Shown here in pieces: positions 27,845-36,734 of a stretch of 64,000 bases of DNA; the first letter of the stretch is position 1; every line of letters begins with the position of its first letter. Source of the DNA: Pelomonas sp039929605 (GTDB taxonomy: Bacteria; Pseudomonadota; Gammaproteobacteria; Burkholderiales; Burkholderiaceae_C). The stretch spans positions 1 through 64,000 of the forward strand of contig NZ_JBDSQX010000166.1 of the NCBI RefSeq assembly GCF_039929605.1, written 5' to 3'. The translations under genes were made by a program, and so were the position numbers. Under the pieces are notes generated by a model. It did not search any database and was not told the DNA's origin. It worked only from the letters and a program-made list of their open reading frames with translations.

Positions 27845-28915
27845 TCAGTGCGGTTGTCGAGTGATCTGCCAGGTGAGCAAAGCGATCTGTTCGTCTTCTT
27901 GCGCAGGCAGCACACGCGCTTTTGCGGTGGGGATGCCCAGCGCGTCCAGGCCCTCGCAGATGAATGCGCGCGTCGAAGCATCGTTCTCTCCGATCCCGCC
28001 CGTGAAGACCAGTTGGTCAACGCCGCCGAGAACGGCCGCCATTGCAGCAATCTGTTTGCGCACGGAAGCGCAGAACATCGCGATGGCCAGACGCGCGTCA
28101 TCATCTGAAGCGGATGTCGAAGCCGCAGCAGCAATCAGCTCACGCAAATCACCGCTGAGGCCAGAGATGCCGAGCATTCCAGAGCGCTGGTCAATCAGCG
28201 ATGCGAGCTGAGCCGCGTCATAGCCGTGCTCGCGAACCACGTACGCGAGCACACCGGGGTCGAGGTCGCCGCAGCGTGTGCTCATGATCACGCCGCCCGT
28301 CGGCGTCAGCCCCATGCTCGTGTCCACCGACGCTCCGTGAGCCACCGCGGTGACGCTCGCGCCGTGGCCGAGATGGGCAATCACCAAACGCGGTGGGAGG
28401 TCACTGCCCAGTTGCCGCACGATCGACTCCCCCGACAGGCCGTGGAAGCCGTAGCGTTCGATGCCCAGCGCCCGAAGCTCGCGCGGGATGGGCAGCGTGC
28501 GGGCGACAGCGGGCATACCAGCATGGAATGCCGTGTCCAAGCACGCCACTTGGGCCACACCGGGGAAGCGCGCTTGCGCCGCGCGCACCAGCGCCAGCGC
28601 GGGCGGCACGTGCAGGGGCGCAAACGCGGTGGCGGCTTGCAGTTGCTGCATCACGGCCGCATCGATCAAGGTGTGCAGGCGGCAGTGCGGACCGCCATGA
28701 ACGATGCGGTGGCCGACTGCGGCAGGCGCAGGCATGCTCTGCGCTTGCAGCCGCTGCGCGATGCGAGCCAGCGCCGCTTCGGGCTCGCCGCCAGCTTCTT
28801 CTGCGCCGGAAATCAGCACGCGGCTGCCGCTTGCGTCCACCATGTAGAAACCGAATTTGAGCGACGACGAGCCGACGTTCAACGCCAGCACGGGTCGGCC
28901 TGCGTCGCTGCTCAT
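27845..28915 (-). CDS. ackA: Acetate kinase (first copy)
   Basis: The 356-residue protein has the acetate kinase signature LNVGSSSLKFGFY at the N-terminus, VGHRIVHGG, RYGFHGLSGESI, the nucleotide-binding HLGHGASVTAV and FTGGIGEND. Family members usually have about 400 residues, so this one is short but carries every motif. It converts acetyl phosphate to acetate with ATP formation. The start overlaps the phosphoketolase stop as ATGA, so the product of phosphoketolase is passed to an enzyme encoded by the next gene. A second ackA copy is at 44247-45458. Confidence 0.93.
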   Translation of the reverse strand: MSSDAGRPVLALNVGSSSLKFGFYMVDASGSRVLISGAEEAGGEPEAALARIAQRLQAQSMPAPAAVGHRIVHGGPHCRLHTLIDAAVMQQLQAATAFAPLHVPPALALVRAAQARFPGVAQVACLDTAFHAGMPAVARTLPIPRELRALGIERYGFHGLSGESIVRQLGSDLPPRLVIAHLGHGASVTAVAHGASVDTSMGLTPTGGVIMSTRCGDLDPGVLAYVVREHGYDAAQLASLIDQRSGMLGISGLSGDLRELIAAAASTSASDDDARLAIAMFCASVRKQIAAMAAVLGGVDQLVFTGGIGENDASTRAFICEGLDALGIPTAKARVLPAQEDEQIALLTWQITRQPH

Positions 28916-31284
28916 GCCGTCCAGCGCCAGTCGCGCACTTCCGGCAGGTCCTCGCCGTGTTCGCTGATGTAGGCCTTGTGGCGCGCGATGCTGGCGTCAT
29001 AGCGCTGCGAAGCCTGCTCGACAAGATGCGCCAGGCGCGGAATGCGGCGTATGGCGTCGAGCGCCAACTGGTAGCGGTCGATGTTGTTCAGCACCACCAT
29101 GTCGAACGCGGTCGTCGTCGTGCCTTCTTCCTTGTAGCCACGCACGTGCAGGTTGTCGTGGTTGTGGCGGCGATAGGTCAGGCGGTGGATCAGCCCCGCG
29201 TAGCCGTGGAAGGCAAACACGATGGGCTTGTCGCGCGTGAACATGGCGTCGAACGCGTCATCGTCCAGGCCGTGAGGATGCTCGGACTGCGGCTGCAGTG
29301 CCATCAGGTCGACGACGTTCACAACGCGGATGCGGATGTCCGGCACGTACCCGCGTAACAGCGCCACAGCGGCCAGCGTTTCGAGCGTCGGCACGTCGCC
29401 GGCACAGGCCATCACCACATCGGGCTCACCCGAATCGGAACCCGCATCGTTGCTGGCCCAGGCCCAGATGCCAGCGCCGACGGTGCAGTGGCGTGCTGCC
29501 GATTCGATGTCGAGCCACTGCAAGGCAGGCGCCTTGCCAGCGATGATCAGGTTGACGTAGTTGCGGCTGCGAAGGCAATGGTCGGCGATCGACAGCAGGC
29601 AGTTTGCGTCGGGAGCCAGATAGATCCGCACGACGTCCGCCTTTTTGTTCGCCACCACGTCGATGAAGCCCGGGTCCTGGTGTGAGAAGCCGTTGTGATC
29701 CTGTTGCCAGACATGCGAGGTGAGCAGGTAGTTGAGTGACGCAATGGGCTTGCGCCATGGGATTTGGTTGCAGACCTTCAGCCACTTCGCATGCTGGTTG
29801 AACATCGAATCGATGATGTGGACGAACGCCTCGTAGCACGAGAACAAGCCATGGCGTCCGGTGAGCAGATAGCCTTCGAGCCAGCCTTCGCACAGGTGCT
29901 CACTCAGCACCTCCATCACGCGGCCATCGGCCGATAGATTGACATCGACCGCGTCGATCTCGGCCATCCACGCTTTGCCACTGGCTTCCACTACCGAACC
30001 GAGCCGGTTGGAGGCGGTCTCGTCCGGGCCGAAGAGGCGGAAGTTGCCACTGTCAGTATTCCTGCGCATCACTTCGGCAAGGAAGTTGCCGAGCACGCGC
30101 GTGGACTCACCGATCGCGCCGCCTGGCGCCACCACGGGCACTGCGAAATCATGGAAGTCAGGCATCACCAGCGGTGCCAGCAATTCCCCGCCGTTGGCAT
30201 GCGGATTAGCGCCCATACGTCTGTTTCCGGCCGGCGCGAGCACGGCGAATTCGTCGCGGAAGCGGCCGTTGGCGTCGAACAGTTCTTGCGGCGCATAACT
30301 GCGCATCCAGTCTTCCAGTTGGCGGATGTGCTGCGCGTTGGTGAACTGTGTGATCGGCACCTGGTGCGCTCGCCATGTTCCTTCCACCGGCAGACCATCG
30401 ACCTCCTTGGGGCCGGTCCAGCCTTTGGGCGTCTGCAACACGATCATCGGCCAGCGCGGAAGTAGCGGCGGATTAGGCGAATCCGACGCGCGCGCCGCGG
30501 CCTGAATGGCGTGGATCTGCGTAAGGACGGCATCGAGCGTTTGCGCCAGTTGCTCGTGCACCGCCATGGGATCGTCGCCAACCACGAAGTGCGGCTCGTG
30601 CCCATAGCCGCGCAGCAGGGCCGTTAGATTTTCGCGGCCGATGCGGGCCAGCACGGTCGGGTTGGCGATCTTGAATCCGTTGAGGTGCAGGATCGGCAGC
30701 ACCGCGCCATCGCGAGCCGGGTTCAAGAACTTGTTCGAGTGCCAGCTCGCCGCCAGTGCGCCGGTCTCGGCCTCACCGTCACCGATGACACACGCCACGA
30801 TCAGCCCGGGGTTGTCGAAGGCCGCGCCGTACGCATGGGCCAGCGAGTAGCCCAGTTCGCCGCCTTCGTGGATCGAGCCAGGCGTTTCCGGTGCCACATG
30901 GCTCGGGATGCCGCCGGGCCACGAAAACTGGCGGAACAACTTGCGCATGCCGTCGCGGTCGCGCGAGATGTCTGGATAGGTCTCGGTGTACGTGCCTTCG
31001 AGGTAGGTGTTCGCCACCAGCCCCGGGCCACCGTGGCCCGGGCCGATGACGTTGATCATGTCCAGGTCGTGCTCCCTGATCAGGCGGTTCAAGTGCACGT
31101 ACAGCAGGTTTAGTCCAGGCGTGGTGCCCCAGTGCCCGAGCAGGCGCGGCTTGATGTGCGCCAGCGTCAGCGGCTCTTCGAGCAGCGGGTTCGCGTGCAG
31201 GTAGATCTGCCCCACCGACAGGTAGTTAGCGGCGCGCCACCAGGCGTGCATCTTGTTCAGAAGGTCGGGGGTCAGCGTCGTCAT
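28912..31284 (-). CDS. xfp: Phosphoketolase (xylulose/fructose 6-phosphate)
   Basis: The 790-residue enzyme has the typical start with WWRAANYLSVGQIYL, the GPGHGG motif, the thiamine site VIGDGEAETGALAASWHSNK (beginning near residue 190), and a C-terminal TDP-binding region with HVWQQDHNGFSHQDPGF. It cleaves xylulose 5-phosphate or fructose 6-phosphate into acetyl phosphate and an aldose phosphate. It is complete and of normal length. It overlaps both the upstream pgm remnant and the downstream ackA by four bases each. A broken N-terminal piece of a second phosphoketolase is at 44001-44250. Confidence 0.96.
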   Translation of the reverse strand: MTTLTPDLLNKMHAWWRAANYLSVGQIYLHANPLLEEPLTLAHIKPRLLGHWGTTPGLNLLYVHLNRLIREHDLDMINVIGPGHGGPGLVANTYLEGTYTETYPDISRDRDGMRKLFRQFSWPGGIPSHVAPETPGSIHEGGELGYSLAHAYGAAFDNPGLIVACVIGDGEAETGALAASWHSNKFLNPARDGAVLPILHLNGFKIANPTVLARIGRENLTALLRGYGHEPHFVVGDDPMAVHEQLAQTLDAVLTQIHAIQAAARASDSPNPPLLPRWPMIVLQTPKGWTGPKEVDGLPVEGTWRAHQVPITQFTNAQHIRQLEDWMRSYAPQELFDANGRFRDEFAVLAPAGNRRMGANPHANGGELLAPLVMPDFHDFAVPVVAPGGAIGESTRVLGNFLAEVMRRNTDSGNFRLFGPDETASNRLGSVVEASGKAWMAEIDAVDVNLSADGRVMEVLSEHLCEGWLEGYLLTGRHGLFSCYEAFVHIIDSMFNQHAKWLKVCNQIPWRKPIASLNYLLTSHVWQQDHNGFSHQDPGFIDVVANKKADVVRIYLAPDANCLLSIADHCLRSRNYVNLIIAGKAPALQWLDIESAARHCTVGAGIWAWASNDAGSDSGEPDVVMACAGDVPTLETLAAVALLRGYVPDIRIRVVNVVDLMALQPQSEHPHGLDDDAFDAMFTRDKPIVFAFHGYAGLIHRLTYRRHNHDNLHVRGYKEEGTTTTAFDMVVLNNIDRYQLALDAIRRIPRLAHLVEQASQRYDASIARHKAYISEHGEDLPEVRDWRWTA

Positions 31285-31490
31285 GTCGTGTCCTTGAGAT
31301 TGAGTGCTGCATGCACGATGTCTTGCGCCTCGGCAAGCATGCGGCGCAGGTGCGCGTCGTTGTGGAAACTCTCGGCGTAGATCTTGTAGATGTCTTCGGT
31401 GCCCGAGGGTCGCGCGGCGAACCAGCCACTCTCCGCGCGGACCTTGATGCCGCCGATCGGCGCGCCGTTGGCAGGCGCCTTGTCGATCAC
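31281..31490 (-). pseudogene. C-terminal fragment of phosphoglucomutase
   Basis: About 67 residues match the end of alpha-D-glucose-phosphate phosphoglucomutase, with APANGAPIGGIKV and the phosphate-binding GWFAARPSGTEDIYKIYAES. The full enzyme has about 545 residues, so some 88 percent is missing. The remnant keeps its stop, which overlaps the xfp start as ATGA. Homology ends near 31490, where a fragment of a different gene (copA) begins. The old operon was therefore pgm-xfp-ackA-tkt before a deletion. Confidence 0.85.
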
Positions 31491-31501
31491 ATGCCGGCGA
31501 A

Positions 31502-31731
31502 CTAAAGACCAGGAACGCCGTCCATCGGGCTGGGCAACAGGATGCCGTGCCAGTGGATCGAACTGGTCGCAGCCAGGCGGTTGGTCACCCGAAGCGTGAC
31601 GGTGTCGCCCTCGCGCCAGTACAGGGTGGGAACATGTACCGTGCCGTTGACGGCGGTCGCAATGCGCGGGTTGCCGGTGAAATTGGCCGGCGTCTGTCCG
31701 ATGACGAGGTCGAATGGGGTTAGGGGATCGG
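31502..31731 (-). pseudogene. Internal fragment of a CopA-type multicopper oxidase
   Basis: About 75 residues match the first cupredoxin domain of plasmid-type CopA: FDLVIGQTPANFTGNPRIAT, PTLYWREGDTVTLRVTNRL and the copper-ligand motif SIHWHGILLP, ending at PMDGVPGL and a TAG. The start (with Tat signal) and the remaining two thirds are missing. It is wedged between the serA stop and the pgm fragment. The intact multicopper oxidase at 59081-60490 belongs to a different subtype. Confidence 0.85.
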
Positions 31732-31736
31732 GCACG

Positions 31737-33005
31737 TCAATACAAAATCCGGCAGCGGATCGTTGCCGGGACTCTGCACAATTCGGCCAGGGAAGGCTGC
31801 GACGCCGCGTGGTCAATGTCGATCACCACATAGCCGACATCCGCGTTAGTGCTCAAGTATTGAGCGGCGATGTTGATGCCTGCCGCCGACAGCTTCTCAT
31901 TGACGTGGGCCAGCACGCCGGGCACGTTCTTGTGGATATGCAACAGCCGGCTGCGTCCGGCGTGCTTGGGCAGGGCGACTTCGGGGAAGTTCACTGCCGA
32001 GGTGGTCGAGCCGTTGTTGTCATACCGGATCAGCTTGGCTGCGACTTCCTTGCCAATGTTCACCTGCGCCTCGGAGGTCGAGCCGCCGATGTGCGGCGTC
32101 AGGATGACGTTGTCGAAGCGTGTCAGTGGCGAGACGAAGGCCGAATCGTTGCCTTGCGGCTCGACGGGGAAGACATCGATCGCAGCGCCGTGCAGGTGGC
32201 GGCTCTCCAGCGCTGCAGCAAGTGCATCAATGTCGACCACGCTGCCGCGCGAAGCATTGATCAAGTGGCTTCCGGGCTTCATCGCCGCAAGTTGCGCTGT
32301 ACCGATCATGTTGGCTGTTTCCGCAGTTTCCGGGACATGCAGGCTGACCACGTCAGAGACTTTCAGGAGCTCATCGAGTCCGGCCATCTCAAACGCATTG
32401 CCGAGCGGCAGCTTCGCCTCAATGTCGCGAAACACCACGCGCATGCCGAGCTGTTCAGCGAGCACGCCGATCTGCGTACCGATGTGGCCGTAGCCCACAA
32501 TGCCCAGCGTCTTGCCGCGTACTTCGTACGAATGCGCGGCGCTCTTGACCCAGCCGCCACGGTGCAGGACCGCGTTCTTCTCCGGAATGCCGCGCATCAA
32601 CATGATGATCTGCGCGAGTACCAGCTCGGCCACGCTGCGCGTGTTGGAGAACGGTGCGTTGAACACCGGAATGCCCAGGCGCATGGCGGCGCCCAGATCG
32701 ACCTGGTTGGTGCCGATGCAGAAGCAGCCGATGGCCGCCAGCCGGTTCGCGTGCTGCAGAACCTCTCCGGTCAGCTGTGTGCGGGAGCGTATCCCCAGAA
32801 AGGTCGCCTCGGTCAGCGCCGCGCGCAACTCGATGCCGGCCAGCGACTTGGCATGGGTGACGATGCGCGTGTAGCCACCGTGGCGCAGTGCATCGACGGC
32901 CGAAGGATGAATCCCTTCAAGAAGTACCACCAACAGGTCGCTCTTGGAAATCTCGCTTTGGGTGGCGGCGCGCTCGACCGCCTTGGAATTCCGCGCAAGG
33001 CTCAT
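31737..33005 (-). CDS. serA: SerA-like D-3-phosphoglycerate dehydrogenase
   Basis: The 422-residue protein begins at the ATG at 33005, which overlaps the stop of the upstream ATP-grasp gene as ATGA. The NAD site GKTLGIVGYGHIGTQIG, the catalytic arginine in NASRGSVVDID, and the LTPHIGGSTSEAQ histidine motif are present. An ACT domain closes the protein (LHIHKNVPGVLAHVNEKL). This is the E. coli-type SerA layout, which oxidises 3-phosphoglycerate as the first step to serine and is serine-inhibited through ACT. Its coupling to an ATP-grasp and a hydrolase gene suggests it may instead serve a special pathway. Confidence 0.88.
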   Translation of the reverse strand: MSLARNSKAVERAATQSEISKSDLLVVLLEGIHPSAVDALRHGGYTRIVTHAKSLAGIELRAALTEATFLGIRSRTQLTGEVLQHANRLAAIGCFCIGTNQVDLGAAMRLGIPVFNAPFSNTRSVAELVLAQIIMLMRGIPEKNAVLHRGGWVKSAAHSYEVRGKTLGIVGYGHIGTQIGVLAEQLGMRVVFRDIEAKLPLGNAFEMAGLDELLKVSDVVSLHVPETAETANMIGTAQLAAMKPGSHLINASRGSVVDIDALAAALESRHLHGAAIDVFPVEPQGNDSAFVSPLTRFDNVILTPHIGGSTSEAQVNIGKEVAAKLIRYDNNGSTTSAVNFPEVALPKHAGRSRLLHIHKNVPGVLAHVNEKLSAAGINIAAQYLSTNADVGYVVIDIDHAASQPSLAELCRVPATIRCRILY

Positions 33006-34696
33006 GGCGTGATCTCGCCGGCACTGGTTGCGCGTTCGTTGCCAAACACCAGTGAGCGGACTATTGCCCACTGCGCTTCGGTCGGCACGGCGGCCGCATC
33101 GATTGCATGGGCGGCGTGCGAATCGATGGCTCCTTGACTGTCGAACACCAGCCAGCTGCAGGTTTCGCTGGCGATTGCCTCGGGTTGGCCACAGGCCAGG
33201 CGCAGGTACCAGTCGACCAGGATGAAGCGGCGGCTGGCGAACTCGGCTGCAGCCGCTTCGCCGCGGGCGAGCGCAACGTAGCGCTCGTGAGCCAGTGGCT
33301 GCACTTCGTGGCCGTCGAGCAAGAACAAGCGACTTTCATGGGGCGCCGGAATGAAGCTGTTTGGCAAGCAGCCTGCGGGCCCGTCAACCGGCCCTTCGTA
33401 TACCGGGGCAAAACCGCCCCCGGGCGTGCGGAAATTCGTTGTCTGACCCTGGTACAAACGCGCCGCCACCCATTGCACGCGGCCGTCGTAGGCGTAGTCG
33501 CGGAGGTCGAACTTGAGCACCTGCGCTGGTTCTTCGTTGGAGATCACCCGCCCGCCGGGAGCCACCAGCGCCTGCGCCACATAGCCGCCCGCAAGGATTT
33601 CTTGCCAGACACGCTGGGTCAGCTTGTCGCCGCGGTAGGCTGCTCGGCCACCGAACCCGGCGAACGGCTTGAAGAACAGTTGCCGCCGATCGCGCCACAG
33701 GCGCTCGGCATGTTGCGCCTCCACGATTTCAGTATGGGGAATGCCGGCCAGCAGAACGTCTTGGGTGGCCTGAGGCACGCTCAAGGCCTGCAACCGCGTG
33801 GCATCGGTGAGCAAGGCCAGGTTGCGCTTGTCCGCATACAGCGCATGTGCCTGCGGATGTGGCGTGAGCACCATCGCGTTGGCCAAGTAGGCCTCGCGCA
33901 GCGTCGCGCTGGCGGTCTCCGCCAACGAAAAGTCGGTGAGGCGGTTGTAGACGAGGTCGATGGCCACATCACCATGCCAGAGCACACCGTCACGCAGACT
34001 GAACGCAGTGGGGCCAGCGATCACTGCCTGCAACCCGTGGCGCTGGAACAAGCGCTGAAACAGTAGGAACTCGGGGTAGAGATACTGTTGTTCGGGGTTC
34101 TCGTCGACGATGGCGATGCTTCGCAACGGTCGGTCGTGGCCAGAGAGCGACCACTCGTTGCGAAACATCGACATGATGTCGTCTTCGAACTCACCGGCTG
34201 TGGCCGATGGCGGCAAGTGGCCATCTATGGCCGCGCAGCACGCCCGCTGTGCGCGTGCCAGCACGGCATTGAGCATGGCTCCGCCCGCATTGGTGTTGAT
34301 CTCGATGAGCCCGAAGCTGTTGTTGGCGACATGAAAGTCGTAGCCGAAGAACACGCCCTTGGCGCCGCCGGGATCATGGCGTGCGATGGCGGGTGCCGTG
34401 GCCAGAACTTCGTCGCGGTAAGCCGGAAGGGCAACCACCGACTCGATGGCCTGCACCACTTGGGTCATGCGCAGCGCATGGCCTTGCGACAGAAAAACGG
34501 GGCGAGTTGCGAACAAGTAGGGGCAGCGCTGCTGGATCAAGTCAAACAGACCCGGCTCGCCGATCTCCGACTCCAGCGCCTGGCGCAGCGCCGAGGTATC
34601 AAGGCTGATGCAAAAGCATTCGCTGTTCAGTACCTCTATGGGTCCGATCGATTTGACAGTATCTGCCCCCGTCATTGGAAGTTGCGGCGTATTCAT
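33002..34696 (-). CDS. ATP-grasp fold protein, function unknown
   Basis: The 564-residue protein is not assigned to a named enzyme. Its middle carries ATP-grasp signs: FFKPFAGFGGRAAYRG (nucleotide lysine and glycine loop), GYVAQALV, LKFDLRDYAYDGRVQWV, and GQTTNFRTPGGGFAPV, which hold the expected acidic and asparagine metal ligands. An N-terminal part has GLIEINTNAGGAMLNAV. ATP-grasp enzymes join an acid to an amine or thiol using ATP. The gene overlaps the hydrolase gene upstream and serA downstream by four bases each. It might build an amide or ester of a hydroxy acid or amino acid; the substrate is unknown. Confidence 0.75.
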   Translation of the reverse strand: MNTPQLPMTGADTVKSIGPIEVLNSECFCISLDTSALRQALESEIGEPGLFDLIQQRCPYLFATRPVFLSQGHALRMTQVVQAIESVVALPAYRDEVLATAPAIARHDPGGAKGVFFGYDFHVANNSFGLIEINTNAGGAMLNAVLARAQRACCAAIDGHLPPSATAGEFEDDIMSMFRNEWSLSGHDRPLRSIAIVDENPEQQYLYPEFLLFQRLFQRHGLQAVIAGPTAFSLRDGVLWHGDVAIDLVYNRLTDFSLAETASATLREAYLANAMVLTPHPQAHALYADKRNLALLTDATRLQALSVPQATQDVLLAGIPHTEIVEAQHAERLWRDRRQLFFKPFAGFGGRAAYRGDKLTQRVWQEILAGGYVAQALVAPGGRVISNEEPAQVLKFDLRDYAYDGRVQWVAARLYQGQTTNFRTPGGGFAPVYEGPVDGPAGCLPNSFIPAPHESRLFLLDGHEVQPLAHERYVALARGEAAAAEFASRRFILVDWYLRLACGQPEAIASETCSWLVFDSQGAIDSHAAHAIDAAAVPTEAQWAIVRSLVFGNERATSAGEITP

Positions 34697-36099
34697 GTAA
34701 GGGCGTCGCCCTTGACCCAGCCCTGAAAGTGCTGGGCGCGATGAAGAAGATGGATCATTTTGGCTGCCGCGCCGGCCGTCCTGGGATGTTGCGTGAAACC
34801 GGGTCTCGGAGAGATGAAGCCAGCCATCTCGGAGCCCAGTTCGAGCTGTTGATCAGGCGCTTGCGCGAGCATCGCGATCAGCAAGTTCTCCATGGCGATC
34901 ATGCGCATGCGCAGATGCTCAAGTTCGGTGTCCATCGATTGCGTCACCACCGTTTGTAGAGCGGGCTGCGAACGCTCTGTCCCATCGATCCAACGACATA
35001 TCACGTCAATCGCGAGGGGGATGTTGCCGACCTGGCAATGGGCCTGGCCGTGCTCTTGCCGTGTGAACACGCGCGCTGTCAGCGAGCGGGCGTGCGTGAG
35101 ATTGCGTGCTTGTGTCCACAGTTGATCGAGTGGCACGTAGTGATCCTGCGCCCCCGCGAGCAAAAGCACTTCCTGTGTCACGCGGCTCGAGACGTCGTCC
35201 GTTCGATAGGCGCGCGCTGCCTGAAGGGCTTCGTGGGGGGTCTTGACACCGAAGACGCGCATCGCTTGCTGAAGGCCCCACTCAATGACGGCGCATTGGG
35301 CGCTCGCAATGTTCATCAAGGCGTCCATCAGTGCGCCCGTGTGCTCAAGCGCTCCGACAAGGGGCCGCACCGCCTCTGGCAGCTGGTGCGTCAGGCATGC
35401 ATGGAAGTCGGTCATGACGTCGTAAGCGACGACACGCCGCACTCGGCGCTCGAATGCGGCGGCGCGGATAACGAGGCATCCACCGAGAGACCCGCCAATG
35501 AGCGTAACGTCTTCGAGTCCGAGCGCGTCTAGGACCGCAGCGACTGGACGATGCCAGTCTGCGGTCATGGGGGTGTGCTGGTCCTCGAGCATGCTGCCTT
35601 GTCCTGGTCCTTCGAACGCGACAATGTCGTGGCCGCGCCGCGCGAATTCGCAGAGCATGGGGAAGAGTTCCTCGACGTAACTGTCGAAGCCTCCAAACAG
35701 CACAATGGTCCCAACGACTTGAGGCTTGCCGAACCGGTACGCCGTGAGCGTGAGATTCCCGAATGGGACGCTGTGCGTCGTGTAAGTTCCCTCGAACGGC
35801 TGGCGAAGTTGCGGCAGCAGGCGCAGGCGCGTGGGCTGCTTGCGCGCATCGCTCTTGAGCATGAAGAACTCTGCCGAGCGAAAGTGGAGACCGGCGATGT
35901 AGGGACGGCCCTCCCGCTCGGCCGCCTCCCCTAGCCTCACGAATTCGTCTCGCCACGCGTCGTATCCGACCAATCGCGGCAGGATGGGCTCGACGTCGCG
36001 CAACCAGGCTTCACCGCCATACGCCGCCCAGCGATTGAGCTGGAAGTTGAGGCTGAGGTCGGGATGCAGTTCACGCCAACCTTGATGGATGCTGGTCAC
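34693..36099 (-). CDS. Alpha/beta hydrolase
   Basis: The 468-residue protein has an alpha/beta hydrolase core with the oxyanion stretch VLFGGFDSYVEE, the nucleophile motif GGSLGG, the acid near LLLAGAQDHYVP and the histidine in QEHGQAHCQVGN. It also has about 130 N-terminal residues before the core and a long C-terminal tail after it. The layout recalls larger alpha/beta hydrolases of the 2,6-dihydropseudooxynicotine hydrolase/FrsA type, but I cannot name a substrate. It is the first gene of the trio with the ATP-grasp and SerA-like genes. Confidence 0.8.
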   Translation of the reverse strand: MTSIHQGWRELHPDLSLNFQLNRWAAYGGEAWLRDVEPILPRLVGYDAWRDEFVRLGEAAEREGRPYIAGLHFRSAEFFMLKSDARKQPTRLRLLPQLRQPFEGTYTTHSVPFGNLTLTAYRFGKPQVVGTIVLFGGFDSYVEELFPMLCEFARRGHDIVAFEGPGQGSMLEDQHTPMTADWHRPVAAVLDALGLEDVTLIGGSLGGCLVIRAAAFERRVRRVVAYDVMTDFHACLTHQLPEAVRPLVGALEHTGALMDALMNIASAQCAVIEWGLQQAMRVFGVKTPHEALQAARAYRTDDVSSRVTQEVLLLAGAQDHYVPLDQLWTQARNLTHARSLTARVFTRQEHGQAHCQVGNIPLAIDVICRWIDGTERSQPALQTVVTQSMDTELEHLRMRMIAMENLLIAMLAQAPDQQLELGSEMAGFISPRPGFTQHPRTAGAAAKMIHLLHRAQHFQGWVKGDALT

Positions 36100-36149
36100 G
36101 GTTTAGGCCTCGCGATCACATTGTTTTTCCCGCTTCTGAATGAACTTGA

Positions 36150-36473
36150 TCACCGTCCACCGCGAGCGATCGGCGGCTTGTTCGCTGACTGTCCGGACCT
36201 CCCGCTGCCGGAAATGCCGGGATCGAAGCGGCGTGCGAAAAAGTTGTAAACCGGCACGTACACCAGACCGGCATAGGCACCGTAGAGAAAGCTTTCGACC
36301 AGACCGATCAGGAAACCTGGCAGCGTGAGCCACTTGAAGCCGGGCAGCAGTTGTTCGAGCAGGGCACGCGAGTGCAGTGATTCTGGCGTGAAGAGCCCAA
36401 AGACCACGCAGACGACAAACGAGATCGATGTCGTGGTGGCGAGAGCCCAGGAAACTACCTTGATGTTCAGCAT
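36150..36473 (-). CDS. DUF5676-family membrane protein
   Basis: The 107-residue protein has two hydrophobic helices: residues 5-27 (SWALATTTSISFVVCVVFGL) and about 48-75. A loop between them and a charged glycine-rich tail complete it. The pattern matches DUF5676 inner-membrane proteins, often found in metal-linked islands beside DUF2933 proteins, as here. No function is known. Confidence 0.75.
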   Translation of the reverse strand: MLNIKVVSWALATTTSISFVVCVVFGLFTPESLHSRALLEQLLPGFKWLTLPGFLIGLVESFLYGAYAGLVYVPVYNFFARRFDPGISGSGRSGQSANKPPIARGGR

Positions 36474-36482
36474 GAAGTGCTC

Positions 36483-36692
36483 CTAGTGACGGTGCGTGCC
36501 TGTATCGGCCGGGGGCGCCGCCGGACGGGCGCCCCCGGCTATTGGAACTTGCGCATCAGTTGCGTCGCGGCGGCCGGTCCGTTCCAAACCGTGGCCTGCG
36601 TGTCCCCCGTGGCCGCCGTGCCCGAACAGATGCATCGCCACAAACGCGATGCCGAAAAGTACCCAGATCCAGTTTTGTGCCAGCCAGTCCAT
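36483..36692 (-). CDS. DUF2933-family small membrane protein
   Basis: This 69-residue protein begins with one transmembrane helix (NWIWVLFGIAFVAMHLF) followed by a histidine/glycine stretch GHGGHGGHAGHG and a polar tail. It lies nine bases before the DUF5676 gene. The histidine run could bind metal ions at the membrane surface. A second DUF2933-like protein is at 53205-53501. Confidence 0.75.
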   Translation of the reverse strand: MDWLAQNWIWVLFGIAFVAMHLFGHGGHGGHAGHGLERTGRRDATDAQVPIAGGARPAAPPADTGTHRH

Positions 36693-36734
36693 GATGTTCT
36701 CCTTGAAGAGGCAAACGGGGGAGCGGTGCGATGC

